Shown: in pieces, positions 17,916 through 27,204 of the stretch | Layout: each line of letters opens with the position of its first letter | Numbering within the stretch: the stretch's first letter is position 1 | Source: Cellulophaga sp. 20_2_10 | GTDB taxonomy: Bacteria; Bacteroidota; Bacteroidia; Flavobacteriales; Flavobacteriaceae | Reading direction: 5' to 3' | DNA length: 64,000 bases | Assembly: GCF_023476645.1 (NCBI RefSeq) | Contig: NZ_JAMCOJ010000004.1 | Coordinates: 402,141 to 466,140, forward strand | Translations under genes and position numbers: made by a program | The notes under the pieces: generated by a model | Seen by the model: only the letters and a program-made list of their open reading frames with translations | Database searches by the model: none | What the model was told of the DNA's origin: nothing

Positions 17916-18878
17916 TTAAAGACTATTAATTTTCTTTTCTGTATGTATAATTAAGTCCACCGCTTGTTTATATTTTACAGGGTTAGAAGCCTTTTTAATT
18001 GCTTTGTATGCCTTTTGCGGATTAGATGTAGACTTGGAAAAGAACTCCCAAAAACCTAACATTTTCATTTTTATAGGTGTTGGCCCAGACAAGAACTCAT
18101 TGTACTGTTGGTAAATAGTATCGTGAAATTCTTCAAAAATAGACCATCGGTTTTCAGGGTATTCCATAGTATTATTTTTTATCATACTTGGCAAAAATGG
18201 ATCTGTAATTAACCCACGACCAATCATAAAATGCTGTATACTTGGAAACTGTTCTTGCATTTTTTTAAACTGAGCAACTGTAGTTATATCACCATTATAA
18301 TACAATGTATGTTTAGCAACATCTACACATTTTTGAAAACCTTCTAAATCTACACCACCTTTGTATAGTTGTTTGCCTAGTCTTGCGTGTATAGCAATAT
18401 TTTTAAGCGGATATTTATCTAGAACAGAGAATGCATCTAATATTTCATTGCTATTCTCGTATCCAAGTCGCATTTTCATAGAAATAGTGACATTTGTCTC
18501 ACTATGGGCACGATCTAAAATATGATCTATTTTCTCTGGATTGCATATAAGCCCAGATCCCATACCGCTATTGGTAACCATTGGGTAGGGGCAACCCAAA
18601 TTCCAATTTAGCTCTTTATAACCTAGAGATTCTATGTATTTAATAGTATATATAAACTCATCTGCATCTGCAGTCATTACCTGTGGTATTAACTCTAAAG
18701 ATGTATTTACATCCGGATTTAAATCTCGTTGGTAAGAGCCTTTTATTACCATTTTTTTATTAAACCTAATATACGGAGCATAGTAAGTATCTATACCACC
18801 AAAAAACTTTTGATGTGCATTTCTAAAGTTATAATCTGTAAAGCCTTGTAAAGGGGATGATAGTAGTTTGTATTGCAT
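17916..18878 (-). CDS. dus: tRNA-dihydrouridine synthase
   Basis: A 320-residue flavoenzyme reducing uridines in tRNA to dihydrouridine with NADPH and FMN. It begins LLSSPLQGFTDYNFR, has the Dus signature ELNWNLGCPYPMVTNSGMGS with the catalytic Cys, ISMKMRLGYE, NIAIHARLGKQLYKGG and YYNGDITT, and FMIGRGLITDPFLP for phosphate binding. The length fits the DusC-like group of Bacteroidetes. Which tRNA position it modifies cannot be read. It is a stand-alone housekeeping gene. Confidence 0.9.
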   Translation of the reverse strand: MQYKLLSSPLQGFTDYNFRNAHQKFFGGIDTYYAPYIRFNKKMVIKGSYQRDLNPDVNTSLELIPQVMTADADEFIYTIKYIESLGYKELNWNLGCPYPMVTNSGMGSGLICNPEKIDHILDRAHSETNVTISMKMRLGYENSNEILDAFSVLDKYPLKNIAIHARLGKQLYKGGVDLEGFQKCVDVAKHTLYYNGDITTVAQFKKMQEQFPSIQHFMIGRGLITDPFLPSMIKNNTMEYPENRWSIFEEFHDTIYQQYNEFLSGPTPIKMKMLGFWEFFSKSTSNPQKAYKAIKKASNPVKYKQAVDLIIHTEKKINSL

Positions 18879-19153
18879 TAATAGGTTTTAAATCTTGCAA
18901 AGATAAAGCTTATTGTTGTTAGGCTCTTTTTAAAAACCAAGATGCGCTACTAATTTAGTTCAAGTGTTTTTTGTTTTTGCTGAAATTAAATACTCAAAAT
19001 ATTAAATCTAATATTCTCGTAACTTCAACTCATTACTTAATTTCTTAGAGTCGAAACTACTTCTAACAGTCAGGTATATAAAATCCAGCCCAAAAAATAA
19101 GGAGGTAACTTTTTGGTTTGGTACAAACGCCTAATATATTTTTACATTGTTAT

Positions 19154-20404
19154 CTATAGTTCTTTGTTGGTAATGGCATAGAACCAACCTTCTCCACTAC
19201 CAATATATAACGTTCCATTTTTATCAATACTTGGTGTAGCGTAGATACTACCATTGTCAGATTCCCAGGCAGTTACTTGTTTATGTGCTGGCTTATTTGT
19301 GTTTTTATGATCTCCAAGAAATAGTTGCCAGACCAATTTATTATTTTTTATATCGAACGCATTAAAACTACCATCAAATCGGCCTAAATACAACATATTA
19401 TTGGCAATAACAGGTGAAGACCAATGAGGAAAAGTAGATGCTCCCATTTCATATCTATCCATTGTTTTTCCATCTTTTAAACTTAAAACACACAGTTCGT
19501 TTGAGTATGGATCTCCATAATAAATTAAGTTATTTAGTATGGCTACAGAACTTCTAATATTACCATTATAATCCTCATCATTTTTAGAGGCTCTCCAAAT
19601 TAATGCACCATTAGTTGTATTGTAAGCATATATTGCTGGAGTATCATAGTATGTAGAACGACTAAAAGGAACAATTAATGTATCACCAGAAATTGTGGGA
19701 GCAGCATAGATACTATTAAAGTCTTTTCCGTATTCACCTTCAAATTCTACTTGTACTTTCCAAATAATAGTACCTTTTGTATCCAAACACGCAATAATAC
19801 CCTCTTCAAAAGTAGCATAAATGTATTTTTTATCTGCTGCTAATCCTCCTCTAACATTAGAATTGGCGACCTTACTTTCTTTTATTATTTTGCCAGAATC
19901 TTTATCTATTATTAAAATGATACCATCTGCATCACCTATAATAACAGAGTTGTTCACAATTAATGGTTGTGAGTAGAGTTCTTTTTCTCTTTTAATACGC
20001 CATAATTCTTTTCCGTTCTTAGCATTAAGGCACCTTAAAAAGCCATCATCGCCTGTTGCATAAATTTTATTTTTTGAAAAGGCAACACCACAAGCATCTT
20101 TTAAAGTTTTAAAGTGCCAGTTTATTTTTCCTGTAGCTGCACTAATACTGTATATACCATCTAAACTATCAGATTTATTATGTTCGCTGCCCGAGCTTCC
20201 AACAAAAATTGCATCGGAATTAATAACACTATTATTTAAGTAACCTTGAATTCCAATGTTCGTTTTCCATTTAATTTCAGGGTTTCTAATTTCGGGTCTA
20301 TCTACTGCAGCAGTTCGTAAATTATTAGCCTGAAATGTGTGCCATTTAGTGGAGCTACACCCCGTTAAAATAAAAATCAGAAATAAATAAACAGATATTT
20401 TCAT
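19154..20404 (-). CDS. PQQ-like beta-propeller lipoprotein
   Basis: A 416-residue lipoprotein (lipobox LTGC, then SSTKWHTFQ). Seven or eight blade repeats end in the pattern L-D/N-x-x-x-G-K-x-x-W, for example CLNAKNGKELWRIKR, YAYNTTNGALIWRAS and FDIKNNKLVWQLFLGD. It contains no separate dehydrogenase domain, so it is a BamB/YvtN-type scaffold or binding protein in the envelope rather than a proven quinoprotein. Unusually, it contains the dipeptide CG and several Cys in its blades. Confidence 0.85.
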   Translation of the reverse strand: MKISVYLFLIFILTGCSSTKWHTFQANNLRTAAVDRPEIRNPEIKWKTNIGIQGYLNNSVINSDAIFVGSSGSEHNKSDSLDGIYSISAATGKINWHFKTLKDACGVAFSKNKIYATGDDGFLRCLNAKNGKELWRIKREKELYSQPLIVNNSVIIGDADGIILIIDKDSGKIIKESKVANSNVRGGLAADKKYIYATFEEGIIACLDTKGTIIWKVQVEFEGEYGKDFNSIYAAPTISGDTLIVPFSRSTYYDTPAIYAYNTTNGALIWRASKNDEDYNGNIRSSVAILNNLIYYGDPYSNELCVLSLKDGKTMDRYEMGASTFPHWSSPVIANNMLYLGRFDGSFNAFDIKNNKLVWQLFLGDHKNTNKPAHKQVTAWESDNGSIYATPSIDKNGTLYIGSGEGWFYAITNKEL

Positions 20405-20640
20405 TTTTTTTAGCTTTTAGTACTTGTAGGTAATGTGTTTGTATATAGTGTGTTGTGTGGTTTAAGTGTCAAATTTAATACATATAAACGATATAGAAAG
20501 CCAAAAGTTCCTATGCTGTGGGATATATAAATAGGGGAGGACTAGCAGTTACTTGTATATGGTGCTGATATTTTGTTTTTATAGACCGTTTGTTTATCTA
20601 TTTTATTTATACGATTATACATAAAAAACAGCTAATTGCC

Positions 20641-21072
20641 TTATGTTATTAATTCCTTAATTTTTATTAAGTCATTACTATTCGTTGTTTTTATTTTAAC
20701 CGTAATCAAGCTATTATGTAGTACGCGATGCTTAATACCTTTTAAAATTAAACGGTCATTATCTATAAAAGATTCATCTAATGTAATGGTCATTGCTTTT
20801 TTCTTATGTGCTATGTTTCTTTTAATGAAATGGTGAAAATAAGATCCATTTTCAATAAGTATTCGGTCTTCATATATCTTCATTGTTCCAGACCAAAAAG
20901 CCATTTTTAAATTTTCAGTATCTCTTATTTCTAAGTTGTAAAATTGAGCTATTATTTTTTTATTACTTAAATCTTTATTTAAGTTTTCAGTATTTCTTGC
21001 AGTAAAAACTAATCCAATAATACCAAGTGTTATAAAGAGCGTAATAAAAAATAGTGGTATTAATGTGTTCAT
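20641..21072 (-). CDS. Membrane-anchored hypothetical protein
   Basis: A 143-residue protein with one N-terminal transmembrane helix (residues 5-25) and a small beta-rich soluble domain resembling a PH-like or membrane-associated regulatory domain (SGTMKIYEDRILIENGSYFHHFIKRN). The domain assignment is tentative. It is separated by 236 bp from the beta-propeller gene and has a 711-bp gene-free stretch upstream. Confidence 0.6.
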   Translation of the reverse strand: MNTLIPLFFITLFITLGIIGLVFTARNTENLNKDLSNKKIIAQFYNLEIRDTENLKMAFWSGTMKIYEDRILIENGSYFHHFIKRNIAHKKKAMTITLDESFIDNDRLILKGIKHRVLHNSLITVKIKTTNSNDLIKIKELIT

Positions 21073-21783
21073 TTTAATGATATCTGAGTGGTCTGACTAC
21101 TAGTTGCTACTAGGTTTAAACACCTAAGTTAGTAAATGCAAACCGAATATGAAATCCGGTAGCACCTAAGCTTTAAGTTTTACTTTAAAGTTACGTTATA
21201 CTCAACTATAAAATTAGCTTTATTCTCAAGCATTAAACTTTAATATGTAAAACCTTTATCTACTACACTTATATTTATACTTCGATTATATTAGATTATA
21301 ATGAATGCATTGGACTGAGTATCGAAAGCTAAATTAGCTATACGTTATACGTTTTTTTTAATAGAAAATTCTGATTTTATAAATTGTAAATCCATTAATT
21401 CATTTAAATTATTCACAAAAAACGATTGTATTTCTATTAAATTTTGTCATTTTTTACAAGGGTAACAGTTAGGTCTGTATTGTAAACGAGAGTAAATATA
21501 TGTACAATTTACTCTCGTTTTTTATTTAGAAGTAAAGATTACCCTCGTATAATTATAAAGTCTAATCATATTGTGTATTTAGTATTTGCATTTTCTTTAA
21601 AACTAAATTTTTATGTTCATTTTAAAGTAAAACAAATACCAAAATATAATTATAGTATACCTTTTAGGGTGTAGCTTGCACTAAAGTAAAATAAGTTACA
21701 ATTGAGGTGCAAAAAGTTGTATAATGGACTACATCTAAGTTTTTATTTAAACTTAGAACACTACTATTTAACGTTAGTGCTAT
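21073..21783. other. 711-bp gene-free stretch with one strong hairpin
   Basis: It lies between the 143-residue membrane protein gene and mnmE, both on the minus strand. No credible protein reading frame was seen in either direction. The one clear structure is a long hairpin at 21485-21518 with a T run on the plus strand. A near-consensus promoter-like TAAATTTTG at about 21438 lies upstream of it. The rest is AT-rich sequence without recognisable motifs. Confidence 0.6.
21485..21522 (+). terminator. Strong plus-strand hairpin with T tract, possible small-RNA terminator
   Basis: AACGAGAGTAAAT and ATTTACTCTCGTT form a 13-bp stem around a loop centred on ATATGTACA, followed by TTTTTT on the plus strand. 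No plus-strand protein gene precedes it, so it may end a short untranslated transcript starting near 21445. Terminator geometry is clear; the existence of the transcript is inferred. Confidence 0.55.
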
Positions 21784-23172
21784 TTACTTCCCAATACAAA
21801 AATTAGCAAAAATATTACCCAGAAGTTCATCATTAGAAACCTGTCCTGTAATTTCCCCTAAGTGGTACAACGCATCTTTAAGGTCTATAGACAGTAAATC
21901 TCCAGAGATACCACCATCCATACCAAGTTGTACTCTTTCTATACCTTCTAAAGATTTTAGTAAAGCATCATAATGTCTGGTATTGGTAACAATAGTTTCG
22001 TTATTACGCAACGCACCCGTATTTACAAACTCTAGAAGTTTGTTTTTTAAGGTTTCTACACCATCACCTGTTTTAGCAGATATAAATAGGGTAGCAGGTA
22101 TTTCTGTTTCTATAGCTTCTATTTGTTCTGGCGTGTATAAATCTTTCTTATTGGTAATTACAACAAGTGTTTTTAACGGAAACTGATTCTTTATTCGCTC
22201 AATTTCTATTTTAATACTTTCTAAGTTTTCTATAGCGGGTGTAAGCGGACTTAAATATAACACAACCTGTGCTTGTTCTATTTTTTCAAACGTTTTTTTA
22301 ATTCCAATACTCTCAACCACATCTTTAGTTTCGCGTATACCAGCCGTATCTATAAACCGAAACCCTATACCACCAATAGCTATTTCGTCTTCAATAGTAT
22401 CTCTTGTGGTCCCAGCAATATCACTTACAATAGCGCGGTCTTCGTTTAAAAAGGCATTTAATAAGGTAGATTTACCCACATTTGGTTCGCCCACAATAGC
22501 AACCGGAATCCCGTTTTTAAGTACGTTACCAACTGCAAAAGAATCTATTAATCGTTTTAAAACGTGTTGTATTTTAGTTAACAGTGTTATAAACTGTGTA
22601 CGGTCTGCAAATTCTACATCTTCCTCTGCAAAATCTAATTCTAACTCTATTAAAGAGGCAAAATTTAAAAGTTCTTCTCGTAGTTTTTTAATTTCTGATG
22701 AAAATCCGCCACGCATTTGCTGCATTGCAATTTGGTGACTAGCCTCATTATCAGACGCTATTAAATCTGCTACAGCTTCGGCCTGACTCAGATCTATTTT
22801 TCCGTTTAAAAAGGCACGTAGTGTAAACTCACCAGCATCTGCCATTTTACAACCATTACGTAAAAATAATTGTATAATTTGTTGCTGTATGTATTGCGAT
22901 CCGTGACAAGATATTTCTATTACATTTTCACCCGTATAAGAGTTTGGTCCTTTAAATAACGATACCAAAACTTCATCATACACCTTAGCGCCATCTACAA
23001 TATGTCCCAAATGTATGGTGTGCGTTTTTTGCTTGGTTAAATCCTTGTTGCGTATAGACTTAAACTTAGCATTAGCTAAAGTAATTGCGTCTGGCCCAGA
23101 AAGCCTAATAACTGCTATGGCACCAGCGCCAGAAGGTGTTGCTAATGCAACTATTGTATCTTGTGAAAACAT
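21784..23172 (-). CDS. mnmE: tRNA uridine-5-carboxymethylaminomethyl modification GTPase MnmE
   Basis: With MnmG, this protein installs cmnm5/mnm5 groups at wobble U34 of tRNAs. The N-terminal folate-binding domain starts DTIVALATPSGAGAIAVIRLSG, with VLVSLFKGPNSYTGENVIEI. An inserted G domain carries GEPNVGKSTLLNAFL (P-loop), DTAGIRET and TNKKD. The chain ends NIFANFCIGK with the invariant C-terminal CxGK-type motif. I chose the Met at 23172 (MFSQDTIVALATPSG); the in-frame ATG 16 codons upstream would add an unconserved hydrophobic extension. Confidence 0.95.
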   Translation of the reverse strand: MFSQDTIVALATPSGAGAIAVIRLSGPDAITLANAKFKSIRNKDLTKQKTHTIHLGHIVDGAKVYDEVLVSLFKGPNSYTGENVIEISCHGSQYIQQQIIQLFLRNGCKMADAGEFTLRAFLNGKIDLSQAEAVADLIASDNEASHQIAMQQMRGGFSSEIKKLREELLNFASLIELELDFAEEDVEFADRTQFITLLTKIQHVLKRLIDSFAVGNVLKNGIPVAIVGEPNVGKSTLLNAFLNEDRAIVSDIAGTTRDTIEDEIAIGGIGFRFIDTAGIRETKDVVESIGIKKTFEKIEQAQVVLYLSPLTPAIENLESIKIEIERIKNQFPLKTLVVITNKKDLYTPEQIEAIETEIPATLFISAKTGDGVETLKNKLLEFVNTGALRNNETIVTNTRHYDALLKSLEGIERVQLGMDGGISGDLLSIDLKDALYHLGEITGQVSNDELLGNIFANFCIGK

Positions 23173-23346
23173 AAATGCAAAAATACAAATTATTAAAGTT
23201 GATGTACATTCATTTTTCATTAAATAAAAACAGTAAATAACAAGAGGGCGTAAGGTGTAACTTGTTAAATATGTGGTAAGGACTTAAAAAAGCAACTATG
23301 CATCTTAACAAAACGTTAAATGTAAGCTTGTTGTAATGTGTAATGA

Positions 23347-23354
23347 TATTTTTG
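23347..23354 (+). promoter_or_regulatory. Bacteroidetes-type -7 box
   Basis: TATTTTTG matches the Bacteroidetes -7 consensus TAnnTTTG exactly and lies 43 bp before the S9 peptidase start. A TTG lies upstream with a shorter spacer (about 16 bp) than the usual 19-21, so the -33 element is uncertain. Confidence 0.4.
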
Positions 23355-23396
23355 TTAGCAACTAATAAAAACCTAACGAACTCAAAAATCTAAAAA

Positions 23397-25961
23397 ATGA
23401 TTAAAAAAATTACCTTGTTGCTCTTGTTCACTGTATGTACTGCAGTAACATTTGCGCAAGAAGAAACTAGCAATGTGCCAACGCCAGATTATAGGCAAGC
23501 GGCAAAATTTTCACCAGATAATTTAAAAAAAATAGTGCACTCTACCACAGTGCGTCCTAATTGGTTAAAAAAAGGAAATAAATTTTGGTACCAGTACAAA
23601 ACTACAGAAGGAGCTAATTATTATTTAGTTGATGCCGATAGAGGTACAAAAACCAAATTGTTTGATAATGCTAAAATGGCAAAATGGCTTACTTTAATTA
23701 CGAAAGACCCTTATGATGCTAAGCATTTACCGCGACTAAGCTTTAAATTTGTTAAAAACGAAACGGCTATCCGTTTTAGAGTAACTTCTAAAGAAAAAGT
23801 AGCTGTTGTTGATGATAAAAAAGAAGAAAACGACGAAGATAAAGGAGAAGAAAATATAGAAAAAAATGTAGAGAACGATACTATTACTAAAGACTCTACT
23901 ACGGTTAAAAAGCCTAAAAAAGCACCTAAAAAAGAGAACAAAGTATACTATTTAGAGTATAAATTGGGTGGTAATGGTTTAACTATTATCAACAACAAAA
24001 AAGAAGACGAAAATTTTAAACGTTGGGCTAATATTTCACCAGATAGTACAGTTGTATTATTCTCTAAGCAACACAATTTGTATTGGATGGATAAAGTCAA
24101 CTTTTTAAAAGCTATTAAGGACGAAAAAGATACTACTATTGTAGAACACCAATGGACTAGAGACGGCGTAGAGAACTATAGTTATGGTGGTGGCTCTTGG
24201 GGAGAAAACAACGAGACCAAAGAAGAGAACAAAGACAAGCGCAAAGGGATAAGAGGACAATGGTCTCACGATTCTAAAAAGTTTGTATACCAAAGATCTG
24301 ACGCTAGAGATTTAAAAGATTTATGGGTTATAAATTCTGTGGCTAAAAAAAGACCAACTCTAGAAACGTATAAATACCATATGCCAGGAGAAAAGGAATT
24401 TTCTACATCAGAGATTTTAGTTTTTGATATACCTGCAAAAGAGGTGCTTTCTGTAAAATTAGATTCTACCGTACAACAAAGTATAAGCGTATACAGTGCA
24501 CCAACTAAAAAAATGAATAATCGTGATGATTTTCAGCCAGCATTACTACTTTCTAAAAAAGGTAAAATATACTTTAGTAGCACAAGCAGAGATCGTAAAA
24601 AAGTAGCTGTTAATGTTGCAGATATTAATACAGGCGAGGTTAAAACCCTGATTACAGAAGAACTTAATACCTATGTAGAGGCTAAAGACATTGTTTTGTT
24701 TAATAACGAACAAGAAATTATTCAATGGTCAGAGAGAGATGGTTGGGCACATTTTTATTTGTATGATGCAGATGGGAATCTTAAAAACCAAATTACAAGC
24801 GGTAGCTATCATTCTAATAGTTTTGTTGGTGTAAATGAAAAAGAGCGAACACTTTATTTTACAGCAAATGGTGTAACACCAGATCAGGATCCTTATTTTG
24901 AGCACCTTTTTAAAATTAATTTAAATGGTACCGGTTTAAAAAATCTTAATAAAGGAGATTTTACCACTAGCACGAGTATGGCAGATTCTAACAGTTTTTT
25001 TGTTAGCAACTACTCTAGAGTAAATACAGTTCCTAAATCTCAACTTAGATCTAATAATGGCAGGGTTGTTTTAAAATTAGAAGAAGCAGATTTATCTGCG
25101 CTTATGGCAACGGGTTACAAATTCCCAGAACCTTTTAAAGTTAAGGCAGATGATGGTATTACAGATCTTTATGGTGTAATGTACAAGCCTTTTAATTTTG
25201 ATGAAACTAAGAGTTACCCACTTTTAGAGTATGTATACCCTGGACCGCAAACAGAGGCTGTAAACAAATCTTTTTCTGTTTCTATGAACAGGTTAGATAG
25301 GTTGGCACAAGTTGGTTTTGTAGTTGTAACCTTGGGTAACAGAGGTGGCCATCCAGACAGGTCTAAATGGTACCACAATTACGGGTATGGTAACTTAAGA
25401 GATTATGGTTTAGCAGATAAAAAGTATGTTGCAGAGCAATTGGCAGATCAGCATTCTTATATAGATATTTCTAAAGTAGGAATCTTTGGTCACTCTGGAG
25501 GCGGATTTATGTCTACTGCAGCAATGCTTGTATATCCAGACTTTTTTAAAGTAGCAGTTTCTTCTGCTGGTAACCATGATAATTCTATCTACAACAGTTG
25601 GTGGAGTGAAACGCACCACGGAGTAGAAGAAGTTAAAGATGCAGATGGTGTTATTAGTTATAAGTATGATATTGATAAGAACCAGACTTTAGCAGCAAAC
25701 TTAAAAGGAAAATTAATGTTGGTAACGGGCGATGTAGATAATAATGTACACCCTGGAGCTACTATTAGAATGGCAAATGCATTAATTAAAGCAAATAAGA
25801 GATTCGATTTTATGATGATGCCTGGTCAAAGACACGGTTTTGGTAGTATGACGGAATATTTCTTTTGGTTAAAAGCAGATTATTTTAGCAAGCACTTTTT
25901 AGGTGTAGAAGCTACTAATGTAGATATGTTAGAAATGAATAGAGCTGTTCCTAAGCACTAA
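23397..25961 (+). CDS. Secreted S9 family prolyl oligopeptidase / dipeptidyl-peptidase IV
   Basis: An 854-residue serine peptidase that probably removes X-Pro dipeptides in the periplasm or at the cell surface. It has a Sec signal peptide (cleavage near VTFAQ) and an N-terminal beta-propeller up to about 590. The alpha/beta-hydrolase domain has the nucleophile in GIFGHSGGGFMS (about residue 700), Asp in TGDVDNNVHPG and His in PGQRHGFGS. Odd feature: a lysine/glutamate-rich insertion at about 140-187 that looks disordered. It is the first plus-strand gene of the window, with its own promoter and terminator. Confidence 0.9.
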   Translation: MIKKITLLLLFTVCTAVTFAQEETSNVPTPDYRQAAKFSPDNLKKIVHSTTVRPNWLKKGNKFWYQYKTTEGANYYLVDADRGTKTKLFDNAKMAKWLTLITKDPYDAKHLPRLSFKFVKNETAIRFRVTSKEKVAVVDDKKEENDEDKGEENIEKNVENDTITKDSTTVKKPKKAPKKENKVYYLEYKLGGNGLTIINNKKEDENFKRWANISPDSTVVLFSKQHNLYWMDKVNFLKAIKDEKDTTIVEHQWTRDGVENYSYGGGSWGENNETKEENKDKRKGIRGQWSHDSKKFVYQRSDARDLKDLWVINSVAKKRPTLETYKYHMPGEKEFSTSEILVFDIPAKEVLSVKLDSTVQQSISVYSAPTKKMNNRDDFQPALLLSKKGKIYFSSTSRDRKKVAVNVADINTGEVKTLITEELNTYVEAKDIVLFNNEQEIIQWSERDGWAHFYLYDADGNLKNQITSGSYHSNSFVGVNEKERTLYFTANGVTPDQDPYFEHLFKINLNGTGLKNLNKGDFTTSTSMADSNSFFVSNYSRVNTVPKSQLRSNNGRVVLKLEEADLSALMATGYKFPEPFKVKADDGITDLYGVMYKPFNFDETKSYPLLEYVYPGPQTEAVNKSFSVSMNRLDRLAQVGFVVVTLGNRGGHPDRSKWYHNYGYGNLRDYGLADKKYVAEQLADQHSYIDISKVGIFGHSGGGFMSTAAMLVYPDFFKVAVSSAGNHDNSIYNSWWSETHHGVEEVKDADGVISYKYDIDKNQTLAANLKGKLMLVTGDVDNNVHPGATIRMANALIKANKRFDFMMMPGQRHGFGSMTEYFFWLKADYFSKHFLGVEATNVDMLEMNRAVPKH

Positions 25962-25988
25962 TTATAAAGAAACATAATAAGTTATTTA

Positions 25989-26025
25989 AGCGTCTGTATT
26001 GTAACAAATACAGGCGTTTTTTTGT
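25989..26025 (+). terminator. Rho-independent terminator after the S9 peptidase gene
   Basis: CGTCTGTATT pairs with AATACAGGCG (one G-T pair) around a short loop, followed by TTTTTTTG. It lies 28 bp after the peptidase stop codon. Confidence 0.85.
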
Positions 26026-26130
26026 TTTTAGATCGATGAATATTTTGTGGTTAAAATAAAATTTTGAGTTTTAATGTAACATTTTAAACAATTATGCTAC
26101 TGATATAGTATAACATCAAAATCAATCAAA

Positions 26131-26499
26131 ATGGAAATCATCAATCAACACAAAACAACAACTAGATCTGATAACGGCTTACTAGCTATTACACATTTAA
26201 CACAATTGTTACATTATTGCACAGGAGTAGGGGGCTTTATAGTTCCGTTGGTACTTTGGTTAACAACAAAGGACACTGTAAAAGGTATGAACGAGCACGG
26301 AAAGTCTATAGTTAACTTTCAGCTGAGCTTACTATTATACATTGTACTTAGTGTTCCAGGCATATTACTATTTGGCTTAGGGCTGTTAGGATTCTTATTT
26401 GTAGGTATAATTGGGTTTGTAATGCCCATAGTAAATGCCGTAAGAGCAGCAAATGGCGAAGCACCTAGTAAGTTTATGACGATCTCTTTTATATCATAA
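26131..26499 (+). CDS. DUF4870 family membrane protein
   Basis: A 122-residue membrane protein. LLAITHLTQLLHYCTGVGG, FIVPLVLWLTTKD and GMNEHGKSIVNFQLSLLLY form the DUF4870/Tic20-like core, with three to four helices and the conserved N-F-Q-L-S. The last helices (GFLFVGIIGFVMPIVNAVRA) end in NGE. Cytoplasmic-membrane protein of unknown function. It has its own terminator. Confidence 0.85.
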   Translation: MEIINQHKTTTRSDNGLLAITHLTQLLHYCTGVGGFIVPLVLWLTTKDTVKGMNEHGKSIVNFQLSLLLYIVLSVPGILLFGLGLLGFLFVGIIGFVMPIVNAVRAANGEAPSKFMTISFIS

Positions 26500-26524
26500 C
26501 ATATTAGAAATAAATAGATTATAT

Positions 26525-26563
26525 AATCTACCTCTACATTTTATTTGGAGGTAGATTTTTTTT
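26525..26563 (+). terminator. Rho-independent terminator after the DUF4870 gene
   Basis: AATCTACCTC pairs with GAGGTAGATT around a 13-nt loop, followed by a run of T residues, 25 bp after the stop codon. Confidence 0.85.
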
Positions 26564-26623
26564 GTTTTTATATCAGATTTATAGTCTAATTTTGCAGCAC
26601 ACACATTAACTATAATATAAATT

Positions 26624-27127
26624 ATGAAGAAAATTGTAATGGCAGTAATGCTAGTAGCTTTTAGTGCAACAAGTTTAGTAGCACAAGAAGAAAAAACAGA
26701 GAAAGTAGAGAAAACAGAAACTACAGAAACTACTGAAGAGACTCTAAAAGCAGAAGAGGCGGCAAAAATAGCGGCAGCAGCAAAAGCTGAAGAAGCAGCT
26801 AAATTAGCAGAGAAAGCTGCGAAACAAGCAGAAAAAGAGCAGAAGGCAGCTGATAAAAAAGCGAAGAAAGAAACTAAAGAGATTAAGAACAAAGAAAAAG
26901 AGGCTAAAAAAGCAGCTAAACTTAAGAGTTCTATTGCAAAGCAAAATAAAAACATTTCTAAAGTAGAAAGAAAAATAGCGAAGCAAGAGAACAAGTTATC
27001 TCAAGATTCGGCAGCGGGTAAATTATCTCCTGTAGCTATAGAAAAGCTAAAATCTTCTATAGCAAAATCTAAACTTAAATTGGTAAAAGAAAAAGTAAAG
27101 CTTAATAAATTAGAGCGTAAGCAATAG
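26624..27127 (+). CDS. Exported Ala/Lys/Glu-rich coiled-coil protein
   Basis: A 167-residue protein with a Sec signal peptide (cleavage near SLVAQ). A Glu/Thr/Lys segment follows, then an almost pure Ala-Lys-Glu helix (residues 45-110) and a second heptad-like helix (SSIAKQNKNISKVERKIAKQ onward). The composition suggests one long periplasmic alpha-helix. The last 60 residues contain an internal repeat (LKSSIAK twice). Function unknown. A long opposite-strand frame is an artefact of the biased codon content. Confidence 0.7.
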   Translation: MKKIVMAVMLVAFSATSLVAQEEKTEKVEKTETTETTEETLKAEEAAKIAAAAKAEEAAKLAEKAAKQAEKEQKAADKKAKKETKEIKNKEKEAKKAAKLKSSIAKQNKNISKVERKIAKQENKLSQDSAAGKLSPVAIEKLKSSIAKSKLKLVKEKVKLNKLERKQ

Positions 27128-27150
27128 TTTAGTTTTAATTTTAGGGAATA

Positions 27151-27180
27151 AAAAAAGAGGACATAATGTCCTCTTTTTTG
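27151..27180. terminator. Bidirectional terminator between convergent genes
   Basis: AAAAAAGAGGACAT and ATGTCCTCTTTTTT form a 14-bp stem with a 2-nt loop and A/T tails on both sides. It can terminate both the coiled-coil protein gene (plus) and dnaN (minus). Confidence 0.9.
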
Positions 27181-27204
27181 GTTTTTTATATTGGGTATTT
27201 TCGT

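Noticed and set aside
22406..22738. Plus-strand reading frames opposite mnmE, dnaN, gldG and susD
   Set aside because: All are shadows of strongly conserved minus-strand genes, with no start signals or family features of their own.
26494..26994. 166-residue minus-strand reading frame opposite the Ala/Lys/Glu-rich protein
   Set aside because: It is the mirror of low-complexity GCA/AAA/GAA codons, giving a Ser/Phe/Ala-rich protein with no family features, and it overlaps a terminator region. The plus-strand gene has a proper signal peptide.
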